Below are positions 6,724 to 15,803 of a DNA stretch of 32,945 bases, piece after piece. Origin of the DNA: DATKXU01 sp035528905 (GTDB lineage: Bacteria > Armatimonadota > UBA5829 > DTJY01). The DNA lies in NCBI GenBank assembly GCA_035528905.1, contig DATKXU010000008.1, positions 1 to 32,945 of the forward strand, read 5' to 3'. A model generated the notes under the pieces. The model saw only the letters and a list, made by a program, of their open reading frames with translations, did no database searches and was not told the origin of the DNA. The first letter of the stretch is position 1. Each line of letters starts with the position of its first letter. The position numbers and the translations under genes are program-made.

Positions 6724-8511
6724 CTATTGCCTTAACGGGCCGGCAAGCTCTTCCAAGCGCGCGCGTATCGAACGTCCTTCCTTCAACTGCGTCATGCCGT
6801 CGGCCTCGCACTCCCTGACGAACGCCTCCAGCTTCTTGAGGGCCGCCGCCTTCTCCTCTGGCGTGCCGGATGCGCCGACCCTATTCACCTCGCGCATGAT
6901 CTTCACGTATTCGAGCGAAAGCCGGGCGTGCTTCACGCGCTCCAGCGCATCCGGGTTGTCCGCGATCCGCTCCGCCTCATCGAACAATCGCTCGCTTTCC
7001 GCCATGACTTCGGGTGACAGGAACTGCGCGTCCACCGTGTCCCAGATGTCCCCGTGGATGTTCTGCGTGCGAACCTTGTTGTGCAGGAGGTCGAGGAATT
7101 GGCTGATCGGCTTGCCGGCCCCGCCGAAGTAGCCGTTCAGGAAGTCGTCGCGGACCGCCCTGGCATCGGCCTTCGTGTTCCAGAGCAGCTTGGCGATGAG
7201 GTAGGCTTTCAGCTCGTCCATGAAGCCGCCTGTGGAGGAGTAGTTGCCCTCGGCATAAATGCCCTTCACCGCGAAACGCTTGTACATCGGGATATCGGCG
7301 GCAAGCTCGTCCAGATCGGGCATGGGAACCAGGTAGTTCGGGAAGTTGGTATTGTAATGCCAGACGTACAGGTTATCCGTGATCCTGCTCCATTCGCGCA
7401 GCCTCTCGACGAACGCCTTGTTCTTCTCGCACCGCTCGTAGGGGTGATACTGGCACTGAAAGATCGCGCAAAGTCGCACGCGGACGTTCGCCCGCGGCTT
7501 GGTAATCCTGGGAGGCTTCTCGGTCCACTGGTAGGCGAGGGTGTCTATCAGCTTGTCCGGGTGCTTCTTCTCCACCTCGGCAGCAATCGCGTTCACGAAG
7601 CGAAGCAGCAGGCCGCACGGGCTGCCCTCTTCCTCATCAACCGCCTTGCATTTCTCACACTGGCAGTTCTCATACCAGTCATTGTGAGAAACGGAGTATA
7701 TCTTGGCATCCGGCCTCTCCTGAATCCATCTGAGGACGGTCTCCGTGGCGATCCTGACGACCTCAGGATTGGTCATGCAAAGCTGCGTTCCCTCTGTCTT
7801 TCGCGTGCCCTCGATCAGCGAGTAGTATTCCGGGTGATCCTTCGCGTATTTCCACGGCGGGACCAGATTGTTGAACGTGTGGACGAATGGGAAGTAGCCG
7901 ATTTTCCCGCCTCTGACCTTGTCCAGCCTGGCCTGGCTGCTGTTGGCCCTGTTCCGCGCGGCCCAATCGGCGTCGAAGGCGTCCGTGTAACCCGGCTCGC
8001 GGTACTCGAAGTCCGGCTTCTGGATGATGTCGAGAGGCTTCAGGGTGATGGTGCGCTTCTTCGGGATGCGGCTGACCTTGGAGGAATACCACCGGCAGCC
8101 GAGGACTTCCTCCAGGAAGGTGTAGACCCCGTACATCGTGCCCCTGAGCCTTCCGCCGGCGACAACCAAATGCGGCCAGGCGGTCTTAATAGCGAACCCC
8201 TCTTCGCCGAGGTCGTTGAACTCAATGTGAACGTTCAGCGATCGGAGAGTCTCCCCATCGCCGAGGACGATCATGCGCCTCGGCAGCTTTCCTCCCTCGG
8301 TGGCTATCCGCAGCTCGGCGCCCGAGATTTCCAGGAGGAATTTCTGAAGCTCCTGGGCGGCATGCTTCTCCGATGGTGAGGCATCCTTCGAGAGAACGAT
8401 GGTGTATTCGGACTTGCCGTCCCTTACCAGCCTGATGTCCTTTGCATCGGCCTGCATCCCGGCCAGGACGCCCACGACCGCACATGCGGCGACTATGTAT
8501 CCGACGTGCAC
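6724..8511 (-). CDS. Secreted DUF4838 protein, GH67/GH20-like carbohydrate-active
   Basis: About 595 residues. A hydrophobic signal segment (YIVAACAVVGVLAGMQADA) is followed by an alpha-glucuronidase/hexosaminidase-type N-terminal domain (about 25-145: EYTIVLSKDASPSEKHAAQELQ region, then GRLRGTMYGVYTFLEEVLGC), then a DUF4838 barrel (about 165-430) with the cysteine-rich DWYENCQCEKCKAVDEEEGS segment, and a helical C-terminal tail. DUF4838 proteins sit in polysaccharide-degradation loci and are thought to be glycosidase-like; the enzymatic reaction is unproven. I prefer GTG at 8511, since GGAGG lies 8 bp upstream; the ATG at 8538 has only a weak AAGGA and would put an acidic leader before the signal. 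It is divergent from the secreted propeller-like gene at 8652. Confidence 0.8.
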   Translation of the reverse strand: MHVGYIVAACAVVGVLAGMQADAKDIRLVRDGKSEYTIVLSKDASPSEKHAAQELQKFLLEISGAELRIATEGGKLPRRMIVLGDGETLRSLNVHIEFNDLGEEGFAIKTAWPHLVVAGGRLRGTMYGVYTFLEEVLGCRWYSSKVSRIPKKRTITLKPLDIIQKPDFEYREPGYTDAFDADWAARNRANSSQARLDKVRGGKIGYFPFVHTFNNLVPPWKYAKDHPEYYSLIEGTRKTEGTQLCMTNPEVVRIATETVLRWIQERPDAKIYSVSHNDWYENCQCEKCKAVDEEEGSPCGLLLRFVNAIAAEVEKKHPDKLIDTLAYQWTEKPPRITKPRANVRVRLCAIFQCQYHPYERCEKNKAFVERLREWSRITDNLYVWHYNTNFPNYLVPMPDLDELAADIPMYKRFAVKGIYAEGNYSSTGGFMDELKAYLIAKLLWNTKADARAVRDDFLNGYFGGAGKPISQFLDLLHNKVRTQNIHGDIWDTVDAQFLSPEVMAESERLFDEAERIADNPDALERVKHARLSLEYVKIMREVNRVGASGTPEEKAAALKKLEAFVRECEADGMTQLKEGRSIRARLEELAGPLRQ

Positions 8512-8591
8512 TTCACAAACCTCCGCTTCTGGATTCATCTGCCGCCCAATCCTTCACCATCTGCGGCGGAAATCCCTCCGAGGGTGATCGG

Positions 8592-8621
8592 TTGCATACC
8601 GTTGGCGGATAGTTGTATCAT
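8592..8621 (+). promoter_or_regulatory. Candidate sigma-70 promoter for the gene at 8652
   Basis: TTGCAT (8592-8597) and TATCAT (8616-8621) are separated by 18 bp. The gene's GAGGAGG ribosome site begins near 8639. It is a by-eye match only. Confidence 0.45.
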
Positions 8622-8651
8622 CAGTAGCGACTTCATACGAGGAGGCTAGAT

Positions 8652-9746
8652 ATGCAAAACATGATTATTCGCTTAGCGAGCGTAATTGCGATGGTGTTCC
8701 TATGCGGGATGCCATCCGCTATCTGCAAAGAACCCGGCTATACGCCCAAGATCCCCCCAGGCTACCGTTCCCAGGTGGTATTGCATGTGGACTACGGAAC
8801 AACGCCAGACAAAATACGGATGCTCTTGCCAGAGCGTGGAGAACACTACGACCATCTCTCCGTGTCCGGTTTACGAGTAATGGGTGACAAGTTCTACTTT
8901 ATTGATGACACAGTGCACACCATAAAGCGATACCTCTCGCCTGGGACTTTTGTATGGGAGACGGAGCCCCTACTGAATCTTCACTACTTCGACGTGGCTC
9001 CGGACGGGAAGGTGTATGCTGCTTGGGGGACGATGGTAGACCGCCTCTCCTGCATTGACGGCGCGGGGAAACTCCTCTGGACTATAGGCTACACGGATAT
9101 CCTCTCCAAGGAAAAGGTAAAGGAGCTTGGCTTGCACGAGAGCTATGGCAATTTCGGATGGGTGGATTGGACGGTGCACGGGCTTAGTATCGCGCTGAAC
9201 GGACTGGACGAGGAGAACAATCCCAAGTCCGTAGCCGTGCTGCTGGACAAGGATGGCAGATTCGTGAGGGGGCTGCCTGGATCTGTGGTAGGCTCCGACG
9301 GCACGATCTACAGCTACGACATCGGAAAAGGTCGCGAGAGATTCCCTTCTCTGCGAATCATCGCTAAGGATTTGCATGGGAAGGCCTTGCGAGAAATCCT
9401 TCCCGACTTCGGAGCTGGCAAGGGAGTCTGCCCGGCAGGAAATCCTGGATTCTCCAGGATGCGTTTCGATCCGACCGGCGCCTTTGCTGTGCGGGGAACT
9501 CCATTGCTGGCTACCAGGATACCTCTTACCAGCTTCCTCCAGGGCTCGAAGCTAGAAGAGATCTTGTGGAGATTCGGCCCACATGGCAACCTGACCGAGG
9601 AGTGGCGGTTTCTCGGGTCTCAATTTGCAAGTAGACATCCCGGGATCGTCATGGCCCCTGATGGCTGTGTATACCACCTGAACTTCGGAGAGAAGGGCAT
9701 TGACGTAGTCAAGTACTCCCGTCCCGGAAAAGGAGGCAAACCCTGA
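8652..9746 (+). CDS. Secreted protein of unknown function with propeller-like repeats
   Basis: A 364-residue protein with a signal peptide (about 1-25, basic start then IIRLASVIAMVFLCGMPSAIC). Three short motifs of the type found in NHL/SMP-30-like beta-propeller blades recur: VAPDGKVYAAWG, VGSDGTIYSYD and VMAPDGCVYHLNF; other strand-loop-strand segments such as DKFYFIDDTVHTIKRY fit blades too. I therefore infer a beta-propeller, but no enzyme family is recognised. The Cys near the signal end (SAICKEP) is not a convincing lipobox. GAGGAGG lies 6 bp before the ATG. By eye its codon use is more AT-rich than its neighbours, which could mean recent acquisition. It is divergent from the DUF4838 gene, so a shared carbohydrate-related role is possible but unproven. 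Confidence 0.65.
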   Translation: MQNMIIRLASVIAMVFLCGMPSAICKEPGYTPKIPPGYRSQVVLHVDYGTTPDKIRMLLPERGEHYDHLSVSGLRVMGDKFYFIDDTVHTIKRYLSPGTFVWETEPLLNLHYFDVAPDGKVYAAWGTMVDRLSCIDGAGKLLWTIGYTDILSKEKVKELGLHESYGNFGWVDWTVHGLSIALNGLDEENNPKSVAVLLDKDGRFVRGLPGSVVGSDGTIYSYDIGKGRERFPSLRIIAKDLHGKALREILPDFGAGKGVCPAGNPGFSRMRFDPTGAFAVRGTPLLATRIPLTSFLQGSKLEEILWRFGPHGNLTEEWRFLGSQFASRHPGIVMAPDGCVYHLNFGEKGIDVVKYSRPGKGGKP

Positions 9747-9803
9747 TCGCAGACGGTGGGACATGCCTGCGCGCCCGCAAAGGTTGAGGGACAGACGAGA
9801 GCC

Positions 9804-9832
9804 TTTAATGCGATTGTAGTTTATGCTATAAT
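9804..9832 (+). promoter_or_regulatory. Extended -10 promoter of the nuo operon
   Basis: TGCTATAAT (9824-9832) is a perfect -10 hexamer with the TGn extension. A weak -35 (TTTAAT, 9804-9809) lies 17 bp upstream. The predicted transcript starts about 40 bp before the nuoA GTG. Confidence 0.7.
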
Positions 9833-9879
9833 GAACTCCTGGGTTTGCTGGAACTGGGGATGAAGTAGGAGAACCTTGA

Positions 9880-10257
9880 GTGGAGAACAACTACGCCTAC
9901 ATAGCGCTCTTTGCGGTTGTTGGAATCGCATTCGCGGTGATCACCCTTTGGCTGTCCTGGGCGCTTCGCCCTCCACGTCGGCCGGACGCGGGCGCGAAGA
10001 CGGAGACATACGAATGCGGCGAAGTCCCCTTCGGCGATGCCTGGAAGCAGTTCCGGGTCGGATATTACATTTTCGCCCTTGTCTTCGTCATATTCGATGT
10101 AGAGGCGATCTTCATCTTTCCCTGGGCGAAGGAGCTCGTCAATCTGAGGGATGCAGGCATTGGCCTCTTTGCCTTCGTAGAGATGATGGTGTTCATCGGC
10201 ATCCTGCTGGCCGGTCTGCTCTACGCCTGGGGTAAGGGAGTCTTGAAATGGGAATAG
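9880..10257 (+). CDS. nuoA: NADH-quinone oxidoreductase subunit A
   Basis: A 125-residue membrane subunit of respiratory complex I, with the usual three transmembrane helices (about 5-27, 63-85, 93-115) and the conserved YECGE motif plus the F.VGYYIFALVFVIFDVE segment in the second helix. The start is GTG at 9880, with AGGAGA 7 bp upstream. It opens the operon behind an extended -10 promoter and overlaps nuoB by 10 bp, implying translational coupling. Length is normal for the family. Confidence 0.95.
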   Translation: MENNYAYIALFAVVGIAFAVITLWLSWALRPPRRPDAGAKTETYECGEVPFGDAWKQFRVGYYIFALVFVIFDVEAIFIFPWAKELVNLRDAGIGLFAFVEMMVFIGILLAGLLYAWGKGVLKWE

Positions 10258-10733
10258 CCGAGAAGCTTCCCGAGGGCAGCGTGATCACCACCTCCCTCGA
10301 TACCGTTTTGAATTGGGCGCGGACGTCGTCCCTGTGGTACATGCTCTTCGGGCTGGCGTGCTGCGCGATCGAGCTTATGGCTACAGGCGCCGCGAGATAC
10401 GACTTCGACCGTTTTGGAATGATGTTTCGGGCCTCGCCTCGCCAGAGCGACCTGATGATAGTCGCAGGCACGCTCACGAAGAAAATGGCGCCGCGGATCA
10501 GGCGGCTCTACGAGCAGATGGCCGAACCGAGGTATGTAGTAGCGATGGGCGCATGTGCGATCTCCGGCGGCCCGTTCTACGATTCGTATCATGTAGTCAA
10601 GGGTGTTGACCTAGTTATCCCGGTTGACGTCTATATCCCCGGCTGCCCGCCGAGGCCGGAAGCCCTTATCCACGGCTGTCTCAAGCTGCACGAGAAGATC
10701 AAAAAGGAAAGCGTCGCCGGAAAGCGAAAGTAA
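10248..10733 (+). CDS. nuoB: NADH-quinone oxidoreductase subunit B
   Basis: A 161-residue peripheral subunit that carries iron-sulfur cluster N2, the last electron donor to quinone in complex I. The ligand cysteines are visible as the adjacent pair C38-C39 (GLACCAIE), C103 (GACAISGG) and C133 (PGCPPRPE). The RQSDLMIVAGT segment is also characteristic. It overlaps nuoA at its start and ends 2 bp before nuoC. Confidence 0.96.
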   Translation: MGIAEKLPEGSVITTSLDTVLNWARTSSLWYMLFGLACCAIELMATGAARYDFDRFGMMFRASPRQSDLMIVAGTLTKKMAPRIRRLYEQMAEPRYVVAMGACAISGGPFYDSYHVVKGVDLVIPVDVYIPGCPPRPEALIHGCLKLHEKIKKESVAGKRK

Positions 10734-10735
10734 CT

Positions 10736-11185
10736 ATGGCGCTGTCTTCTGAGCAAATCGAACAAGCTGTTCGCAATCGGTTTCCCGAATCGGTGGAGGA
10801 AACAGGCGAGATTTCCGGTGTTCCGACGCTCCTCGTCCGGGCGGATGCGATCCTTGACATATGCGCCTTCCTGAAGGAAGAGCCCGGCCTGAGCTTCGAC
10901 TACCTTATGTCCCTCACGGCGGTTGACTGGCCCGACAGGCTTGACGTGGTCTACCACCTTTACTCCATCTTGCAGAAACACTATGTGACGCTGAAAGTGA
11001 GGGCTGACAGGGCGACGCCGGTCGTGCCGTCCGTTACCTCTGTCTGGAAAGCCGCGAACTGGCAGGAGCGCGAGGTATACGACATGTTCGGGATAAGGTT
11101 CGAAGGGCATCCCGATCTGCGCCGAATCCTGCTGGAACCCGATTGGGAGGGCTTCCCGCTGAGGAAGGATTACGTGGAACGTTGA
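10736..11185 (+). CDS. nuoC: NADH-quinone oxidoreductase subunit C (30 kDa)
   Basis: A 149-residue subunit of the complex I Q-module. The family signature ERE.YDMFGIRFEGHPDLRR followed by DWEGFPLRKDY is at the C-terminus. It is a separate protein, not fused to NuoD as in E. coli. The last codons and the TGA stop (11183-11185) fall inside a heptamer array, so the terminal Glu-Arg may be repeat-derived. It begins 2 bp after nuoB and is surely co-translated. Confidence 0.94.
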   Translation: MALSSEQIEQAVRNRFPESVEETGEISGVPTLLVRADAILDICAFLKEEPGLSFDYLMSLTAVDWPDRLDVVYHLYSILQKHYVTLKVRADRATPVVPSVTSVWKAANWQEREVYDMFGIRFEGHPDLRRILLEPDWEGFPLRKDYVER

Positions 11186-11211
11186 ACCTTGAACGCTCGA
11201 TGTTGGACGTT
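11177..11211. repeat. Heptamer array across the nuoC stop codon
   Basis: Five heptamers, GAACGTT, GAACCTT, GAACGCT, CGATGTT, GGACGTT, run from the final codons of nuoC into the nuoC-nuoD gap. This array occupies most of the 40-bp spacer. Confidence 0.82.
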
Positions 11212-11225
11212 GGGTAGTACGAGAC

Positions 11226-12323
<1,098 letters not shown>

Positions 12324-12335
12324 GAGGCGATAGCA

Positions 12336-13649
12336 TTGTCAGCTAGGCCCTTTTGGGTGCTGTTCACCATCTGCGTCATTATTCTCATCGAATGGCTGGT
12401 AGTTCCACGCATCATGAACACTGTGATATCGAAGGATATCGTCTCTATGATGATCTCCCTCCACGACGTGGACACCGCGCTCCAGAGCAAAGGTATCAAG
12501 GCGCCGCCAAAGTTCAAAGAACATCTTCGCAAGAGCCCCGACGATATTCTGGCGAAGAAGGACCTCCGGGAATTTGGGTTCAGGGCAAAGTGGTGCATAG
12601 TGAACTCCCGCGAGCCGGAGAAGGCTTTCATAAAGGTTTTGAGCCTTGTCGGCTTGTTAATCATCGGCATACTGGCTGGCTTTCTGTTCGCGTCCGTGGC
12701 CTTCCGCCATCTGGTCCGATTCGGGGATAGGTTGAGTGGAATGTCCAGCACAGACAAGGTAGCGGCGCTGATGGGCTTGATGATTGGCTTGTTGATCAGC
12801 GTCCTCGTCGTGCCGAATATAAAGCCGTATATCTCCGGCCCAGGGCCGTTATTAGCCATGATGATCGTCGGAATCATCACATACATGTCTATCTGGGCTT
12901 TGATGAGCATGAAGGACGAGCTGAAAGCCTACTTCCCAGGGGCGGCCAAAGCAGGGGAGCCGGACAGGGCGTTCCAGAAGCCGAAGATCCTCGATACCAA
13001 CGTAATCATAGACGGCCGCATAGCAGACATCTGCAGGAGTGGATTTGTGGAGGGCCAGGTCTGCATCCCAAGCTTCATCCTGGAGGAGCTCCAGCATATC
13101 GCCGATTCTCCCGACACACTCAGGCGCGCTCGAGGGCGGAGGGGCCTGGATATCCTCAACCAGATGCGGAAGGAGTTGAACCTGGCTGTCAGGCAGACCG
13201 AGCCGGTTAACCCGGAGAACGCGGAGGAAGTGGACACGAGGCTCGTGAAGTTGGCTCAGGAGATTGACGGCAGCATCGTTACGAACGATTTCAATCTGAA
13301 CAAGGTTGCGGAAATCCACGGGGTCGCCGTGCTCAACATAAACGAGCTCGCGAACGCCCTGAAGCCTGTAGTTCTTCCCGGTGAGGAGATGTCGGTGTCC
13401 GTCATCAAAGAGGGCAAGGAGTTGAACCAGGGGATTGCGTACCTCGATGACGGCACCATGGTCGTGGTTGAGGGGGCCAAGAAGCATATCGGTGGAACTG
13501 TGGACGTCACTGTCACGAGCGTACTCCAGACTGTCGCCGGGAAGATGATCTTCAGTAACCTAAAGGCGATCCAGGAAGAAGAGGATGATTTGATTGGCCG
13601 CAACGTCCGCAGTTATTCCAGCTTCAGGCCTCGGAAGAAGGCTAGATAG
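12336..13649 (+). CDS. Membrane-anchored PIN/TRAM protein (YacL-like)
   Basis: A 437-residue protein. An N-terminal helix (about 5-25), a hydrophilic segment (about 30-98), then three more helices (about 102-121, 143-163, 171-190) precede a PIN nuclease domain with the expected acidic residues at D220 (KILDTNVIIDGR), E250/E251, D300 and D318 (IVTNDFN). A TRAM RNA-binding domain follows at about 355-415. This is the YacL architecture of Firmicutes; the extra hydrophilic loop between helices 1 and 2 makes it longer than usual. The start is TTG at 12336 with GGAGG 8 bp upstream. Its 3' end overlaps ispDF by 56 bp, matching the conserved yacL-ispD-ispF order. RNase activity is inferred from the domain only. 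Confidence 0.88.
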   Translation: MSARPFWVLFTICVIILIEWLVVPRIMNTVISKDIVSMMISLHDVDTALQSKGIKAPPKFKEHLRKSPDDILAKKDLREFGFRAKWCIVNSREPEKAFIKVLSLVGLLIIGILAGFLFASVAFRHLVRFGDRLSGMSSTDKVAALMGLMIGLLISVLVVPNIKPYISGPGPLLAMMIVGIITYMSIWALMSMKDELKAYFPGAAKAGEPDRAFQKPKILDTNVIIDGRIADICRSGFVEGQVCIPSFILEELQHIADSPDTLRRARGRRGLDILNQMRKELNLAVRQTEPVNPENAEEVDTRLVKLAQEIDGSIVTNDFNLNKVAEIHGVAVLNINELANALKPVVLPGEEMSVSVIKEGKELNQGIAYLDDGTMVVVEGAKKHIGGTVDVTVTSVLQTVAGKMIFSNLKAIQEEEDDLIGRNVRSYSSFRPRKKAR

Positions 13650-14850
13650 CGATACCGATAAGATGTTCGCTCCTCTGGCCGGTCAGCCGCTGATAGCGCA
13701 CACGCTCGCGGTCTTCCAGAACTGCCCGGAAATCGGCGAGATAGTCCTTGTGGTACGCGAGGAGCAGATCGGCCGCGCGCAAGACCTGGTGCGCGAGCGG
13801 AGCCTCACCAAGGTGAATGCCGTGGTAGCAGGCGGCGAGGTGCGCCAGGATTCGGTGCGCAGCGGCCTGGCCGGCGTGTCCCCCGGCTGCGATATCGTCG
13901 CGATCCACGATGGCGCGCGCCCTCTTGTCACCCGCGAGATCGTCGCCTCATCCATTGACGCCGCACGCGCAGATGGAGCAGCCATCGCCGCCGTGCCTGT
14001 CATTGATACCATCAAGTCATCCCTCGACGGGCGCTTCGTGAGCTCCACCCTCGACCGCGAGCGCCTTTACGCCATACAGACGCCGCAGACCTTCGCGCGG
14101 GAGGTTATCCAGTCGGCCTATGAGCGTGCCTACGCCGACCGCTACTTTGGAACGGACGATGCCGCCCTGGTCGAGCGGCTCGGCCTGCCTGTGCGAATCG
14201 TGCAGGGCTCCTACGAGAACGTCAAGGTCACCACTCCGACGGACATCGCCACCGCAGAGGCGATCATGCGTGCGAGAGCAGAGGGGTCCAGGGGAAGTGC
14301 GGAGCACGCCGGTTCGATGTTCGATGTTCCGACCCATTCCCCCATTCTCCCATTCCCCCATTCTCCTGCTCTCCCGCGCATCGGCCACGGCTACGATGTC
14401 CACCGGTTTGGCGCTGGAAGGAAGCTGTTCCTCGGAGGGGTCGAATTCCCCGGCGAGGAAGGACTTCTCGGCCATTCGGATGCCGATGTGATGCTGCACG
14501 CCGTCGCCGACGCGGTGCTCGGAGCGGCTGGCGCGGGAGACATCGGCCGCCTTTTCCCGGATACAGACCCGGCCTACAAGGGCATGCGGAGCACGGTGCT
14601 GCTCGCAAGGGTGTCGGAGGTCGTCGCGGAGCTCGGCTGGCGCGTGGGAAACGTGGATGTGACGCTCATCGCCCAGCATCCCCGGATCGCGGAGCACGCG
14701 CCGGCTATGCGGGTCAACATCGCCCAAGCCCTGGGCATCGGCGCGGAGCAGGTCAGCGTGAAAGCATCCACCGCCGAGGGGCTTGGCCCCATCGGCGAAG
14801 GCCTCGGCATCGAATGCCACGCGATAGCGCTGCTGGTGCGTACCGCGTAA
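13594..14850 (+). CDS. ispDF: Bifunctional IspD-IspF enzyme of the MEP isoprenoid pathway
   Basis: A 418-residue fusion. Residues 1-228 are IspD (MEP cytidylyltransferase), with the PASGLGRRL CTP loop, K23, HDGARP (105-110) and KVTTP (211-215). Residues about 262-418 are IspF (MECDP synthase), with D268 and H270 in RIGHGYDVH, H302 and the C-terminal VKASTAEGLGPIGEGLG. The intervening residues 229-261 are encoded largely by repeat arrays (14313-14372), reading SMFDVPTHSPILPFPHSP. The start is TTG at 13594 with an upstream GAAGAGG inside the preceding gene. An ATG at 13663 would remove the CTP loop, so I reject it. MEP and its cyclised product feed isoprenoid synthesis, here downstream of complex I in the same operon. 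Confidence 0.93.
   Translation: MAATSAVIPASGLGRRLDSDTDKMFAPLAGQPLIAHTLAVFQNCPEIGEIVLVVREEQIGRAQDLVRERSLTKVNAVVAGGEVRQDSVRSGLAGVSPGCDIVAIHDGARPLVTREIVASSIDAARADGAAIAAVPVIDTIKSSLDGRFVSSTLDRERLYAIQTPQTFAREVIQSAYERAYADRYFGTDDAALVERLGLPVRIVQGSYENVKVTTPTDIATAEAIMRARAEGSRGSAEHAGSMFDVPTHSPILPFPHSPALPRIGHGYDVHRFGAGRKLFLGGVEFPGEEGLLGHSDADVMLHAVADAVLGAAGAGDIGRLFPDTDPAYKGMRSTVLLARVSEVVAELGWRVGNVDVTLIAQHPRIAEHAPAMRVNIAQALGIGAEQVSVKASTAEGLGPIGEGLGIECHAIALLVRTA
14313..14372. repeat. Heptamer plus octamer arrays forming the IspD-IspF linker
   Basis: Two heptamers TTCGATG (14313-14326) precede four octamers CCCATTCC, CCCATTCT, CCCATTCC, CCCATTCT (14333-14364) and a degenerate fifth, CCTGCTCT. All are in frame with ispDF. 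The octamers are the complement of the GGGAGAAN/GGGAATGG words seen elsewhere. Confidence 0.85.
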
Positions 14851-14909
14851 AGCGTAACGAGTAACGCATCTCGGTTTCAAGTTCCAAGTTTCATGTTTCA
14901 AGTTTCGGG
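14844..14909. repeat. Two heptamer arrays at and after the ispDF stop
   Basis: CGCGTAA, AGCGTAA, CGAGTAA (14844-14864) begin in the last ispDF codons, and the TAA stop is the end of the first unit. A second array, TTTCAAG, TTCCAAG, TTTCATG, TTTCAAG, TTTCGGG, runs 14875-14909. It is the same word family as at 15804 and 21827. Confidence 0.85.
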
Positions 14910-14946
14910 TCCTGCCGGGGTGGAAACCCCCGAGGGATAAGGCAGC

Positions 14947-14994
14947 CGCAGGCTTTATGCCTGCGCCCATGACGACGCAGCCGTGAAGGCTGCG
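14947..14994. repeat. Twin 7-bp hairpins (CGCAGGC and CGCAGCC)
   Basis: CGCAGGC (14947-14953) pairs with GCCTGCG (14959-14965), and CGCAGCC (14976-14982) pairs with GGCTGCG (14988-14994), both with five-base loops. Similar CGCAGGC/GCCTGCG palindromes are dispersed in several bacterial phyla; they are a separate type from the heptamer arrays. Confidence 0.65.
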
Positions 14995-15034
14995 GCTACC
15001 AGGGGTCCTCCCGCACGTAGAGCCATCCCAGGGC

Positions 15035-15057
15035 AGCCCCGCCGTAGGCGGGGCTTT
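15035..15057 (+). terminator. Terminator-like hairpin after ispDF
   Basis: AGCCCCGCC (15035-15043) and GGCGGGGCT (15047-15055) form a very stable 9-bp stem with a three-base loop followed by TT. The T-run is short, so termination is likely but not certain. It would end the nuo-ispDF transcript before hpf. Confidence 0.5.
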
Positions 15058-15139
15058 GTGAGATTAGCGTGTGGATTCACCCACACGCGGATACTCTCCC
15101 CGTCTCCCCTGGCCATTCAGCCCCTCAATCACTGCTTCG

Positions 15140-15169
15140 TTGACAAAGCCGTGCCGCCGATGTTAGACT
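15140..15169 (+). promoter_or_regulatory. Candidate promoter of hpf
   Basis: A consensus -35 TTGACA (15140-15145) is followed after 18 bp by TAGACT (15164-15169), four of six matches to the -10. It sits about 90 bp before the hpf ATG. Confidence 0.55.
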
Positions 15170-15259
15170 GAACGCGTTGCGAGTTCCCTTCCGGGGATTG
15201 GGTATTCTATGTCGGGGCGCCTAGGCTGCCGGCTGAGGTGAAAGGAGTCACGCTGACCG

Positions 15260-15793
15260 ATGCGAGTTACCGTAAAAGGCAAGAATGTGGATGTGAACGA
15301 TGCGCTTCAGAGATATGCGCAGAAGAAGGTGGAGAAGCTTGGCAGGTACTTTCATAACATAAAGGAGGCAGTCGTCACACAGAGCGTCCAGCGCAATTGG
15401 CACATAGTGGAGGTCACTCTGGAAGGCGACGGTATACTCCTGCGTGGAGAAGAGCGCTCGGACAATGTGTATGCCGCCATTGATCAGGTTGTTGATAAGC
15501 TTGAAAAGCAGATCAAGCGGTTCAAGGGTAAACTGATCGCGCGCAGTCGTCAGGAGGGATCGCCGAGAGAGCATGTCACCAGAGCTCCCGAGGCTGAGCT
15601 GCCGGAAGAGGTCATGGAGATCGCGCGGACGAAGCGGTTCACCCTGAAGCCGATGTCTCCCGAAGAGGCGGCGGCCCAAATGGAGCTCCTGAACCACGAC
15701 TTCTATGTTTTCTTGAATGCAGAGACGGAACTCGTCAGCGTGATTTACAAGAGGCAGGATGGCAACTACGGCCTGATCGAGCCGGAGGCCTAA
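15260..15793 (+). CDS. hpf: Long-form ribosome hibernation promoting factor
   Basis: A 177-residue protein with the N-terminal S30AE fold (about 1-100: MRVTVKGKNVDVNDALQRYA, then VEKLGRYF) and the C-terminal dimerisation domain (about 118-175: KRFTLKPMSPEEAAAQMELL, then HDFYVFLNAETE). The long form drives 100S ribosome dimers in resting cells. An in-frame TGA lies just upstream of the ATG, fixing the start; AAAGGAG is about 13 bp upstream, a long spacing. It has its own promoter candidate and is followed by an inverted heptamer array, so it may be expressed independently of the downstream PFK. Confidence 0.94.
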   Translation: MRVTVKGKNVDVNDALQRYAQKKVEKLGRYFHNIKEAVVTQSVQRNWHIVEVTLEGDGILLRGEERSDNVYAAIDQVVDKLEKQIKRFKGKLIARSRQEGSPREHVTRAPEAELPEEVMEIARTKRFTLKPMSPEEAAAQMELLNHDFYVFLNAETELVSVIYKRQDGNYGLIEPEA

Positions 15794-15803
15794 GTAGGAG
15801 GAG

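Larger units (their letters stand above)
14851..15259 (+). other. Gene-free stretch rich in hairpins before hpf
   Basis: No credible gene is seen in these 409 bp. From left to right they hold the heptamer arrays (to 14909), two short hairpins (14947-14965, 14976-14994), a terminator-like hairpin (15035-15055), a further 8-bp stem GCGTGTGG/CCACACGC (15067-15088), a promoter candidate (15140-15169) and a roughly 85-bp leader for hpf. I recognise no riboswitch or tRNA. Confidence 0.7.

Noticed and set aside
7054..8379. 441-codon plus-strand open frame opposite the DUF4838 gene
   Set aside because: It mirrors a recognisable protein and has no SD or motif; an antisense shadow.
14851..15259. Riboswitch, tRNA or small RNA gene in the largest gene-free stretch
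   Set aside because: Several hairpins exist but none matches a riboswitch or tRNA pattern I know, and most belong to dispersed palindrome types.
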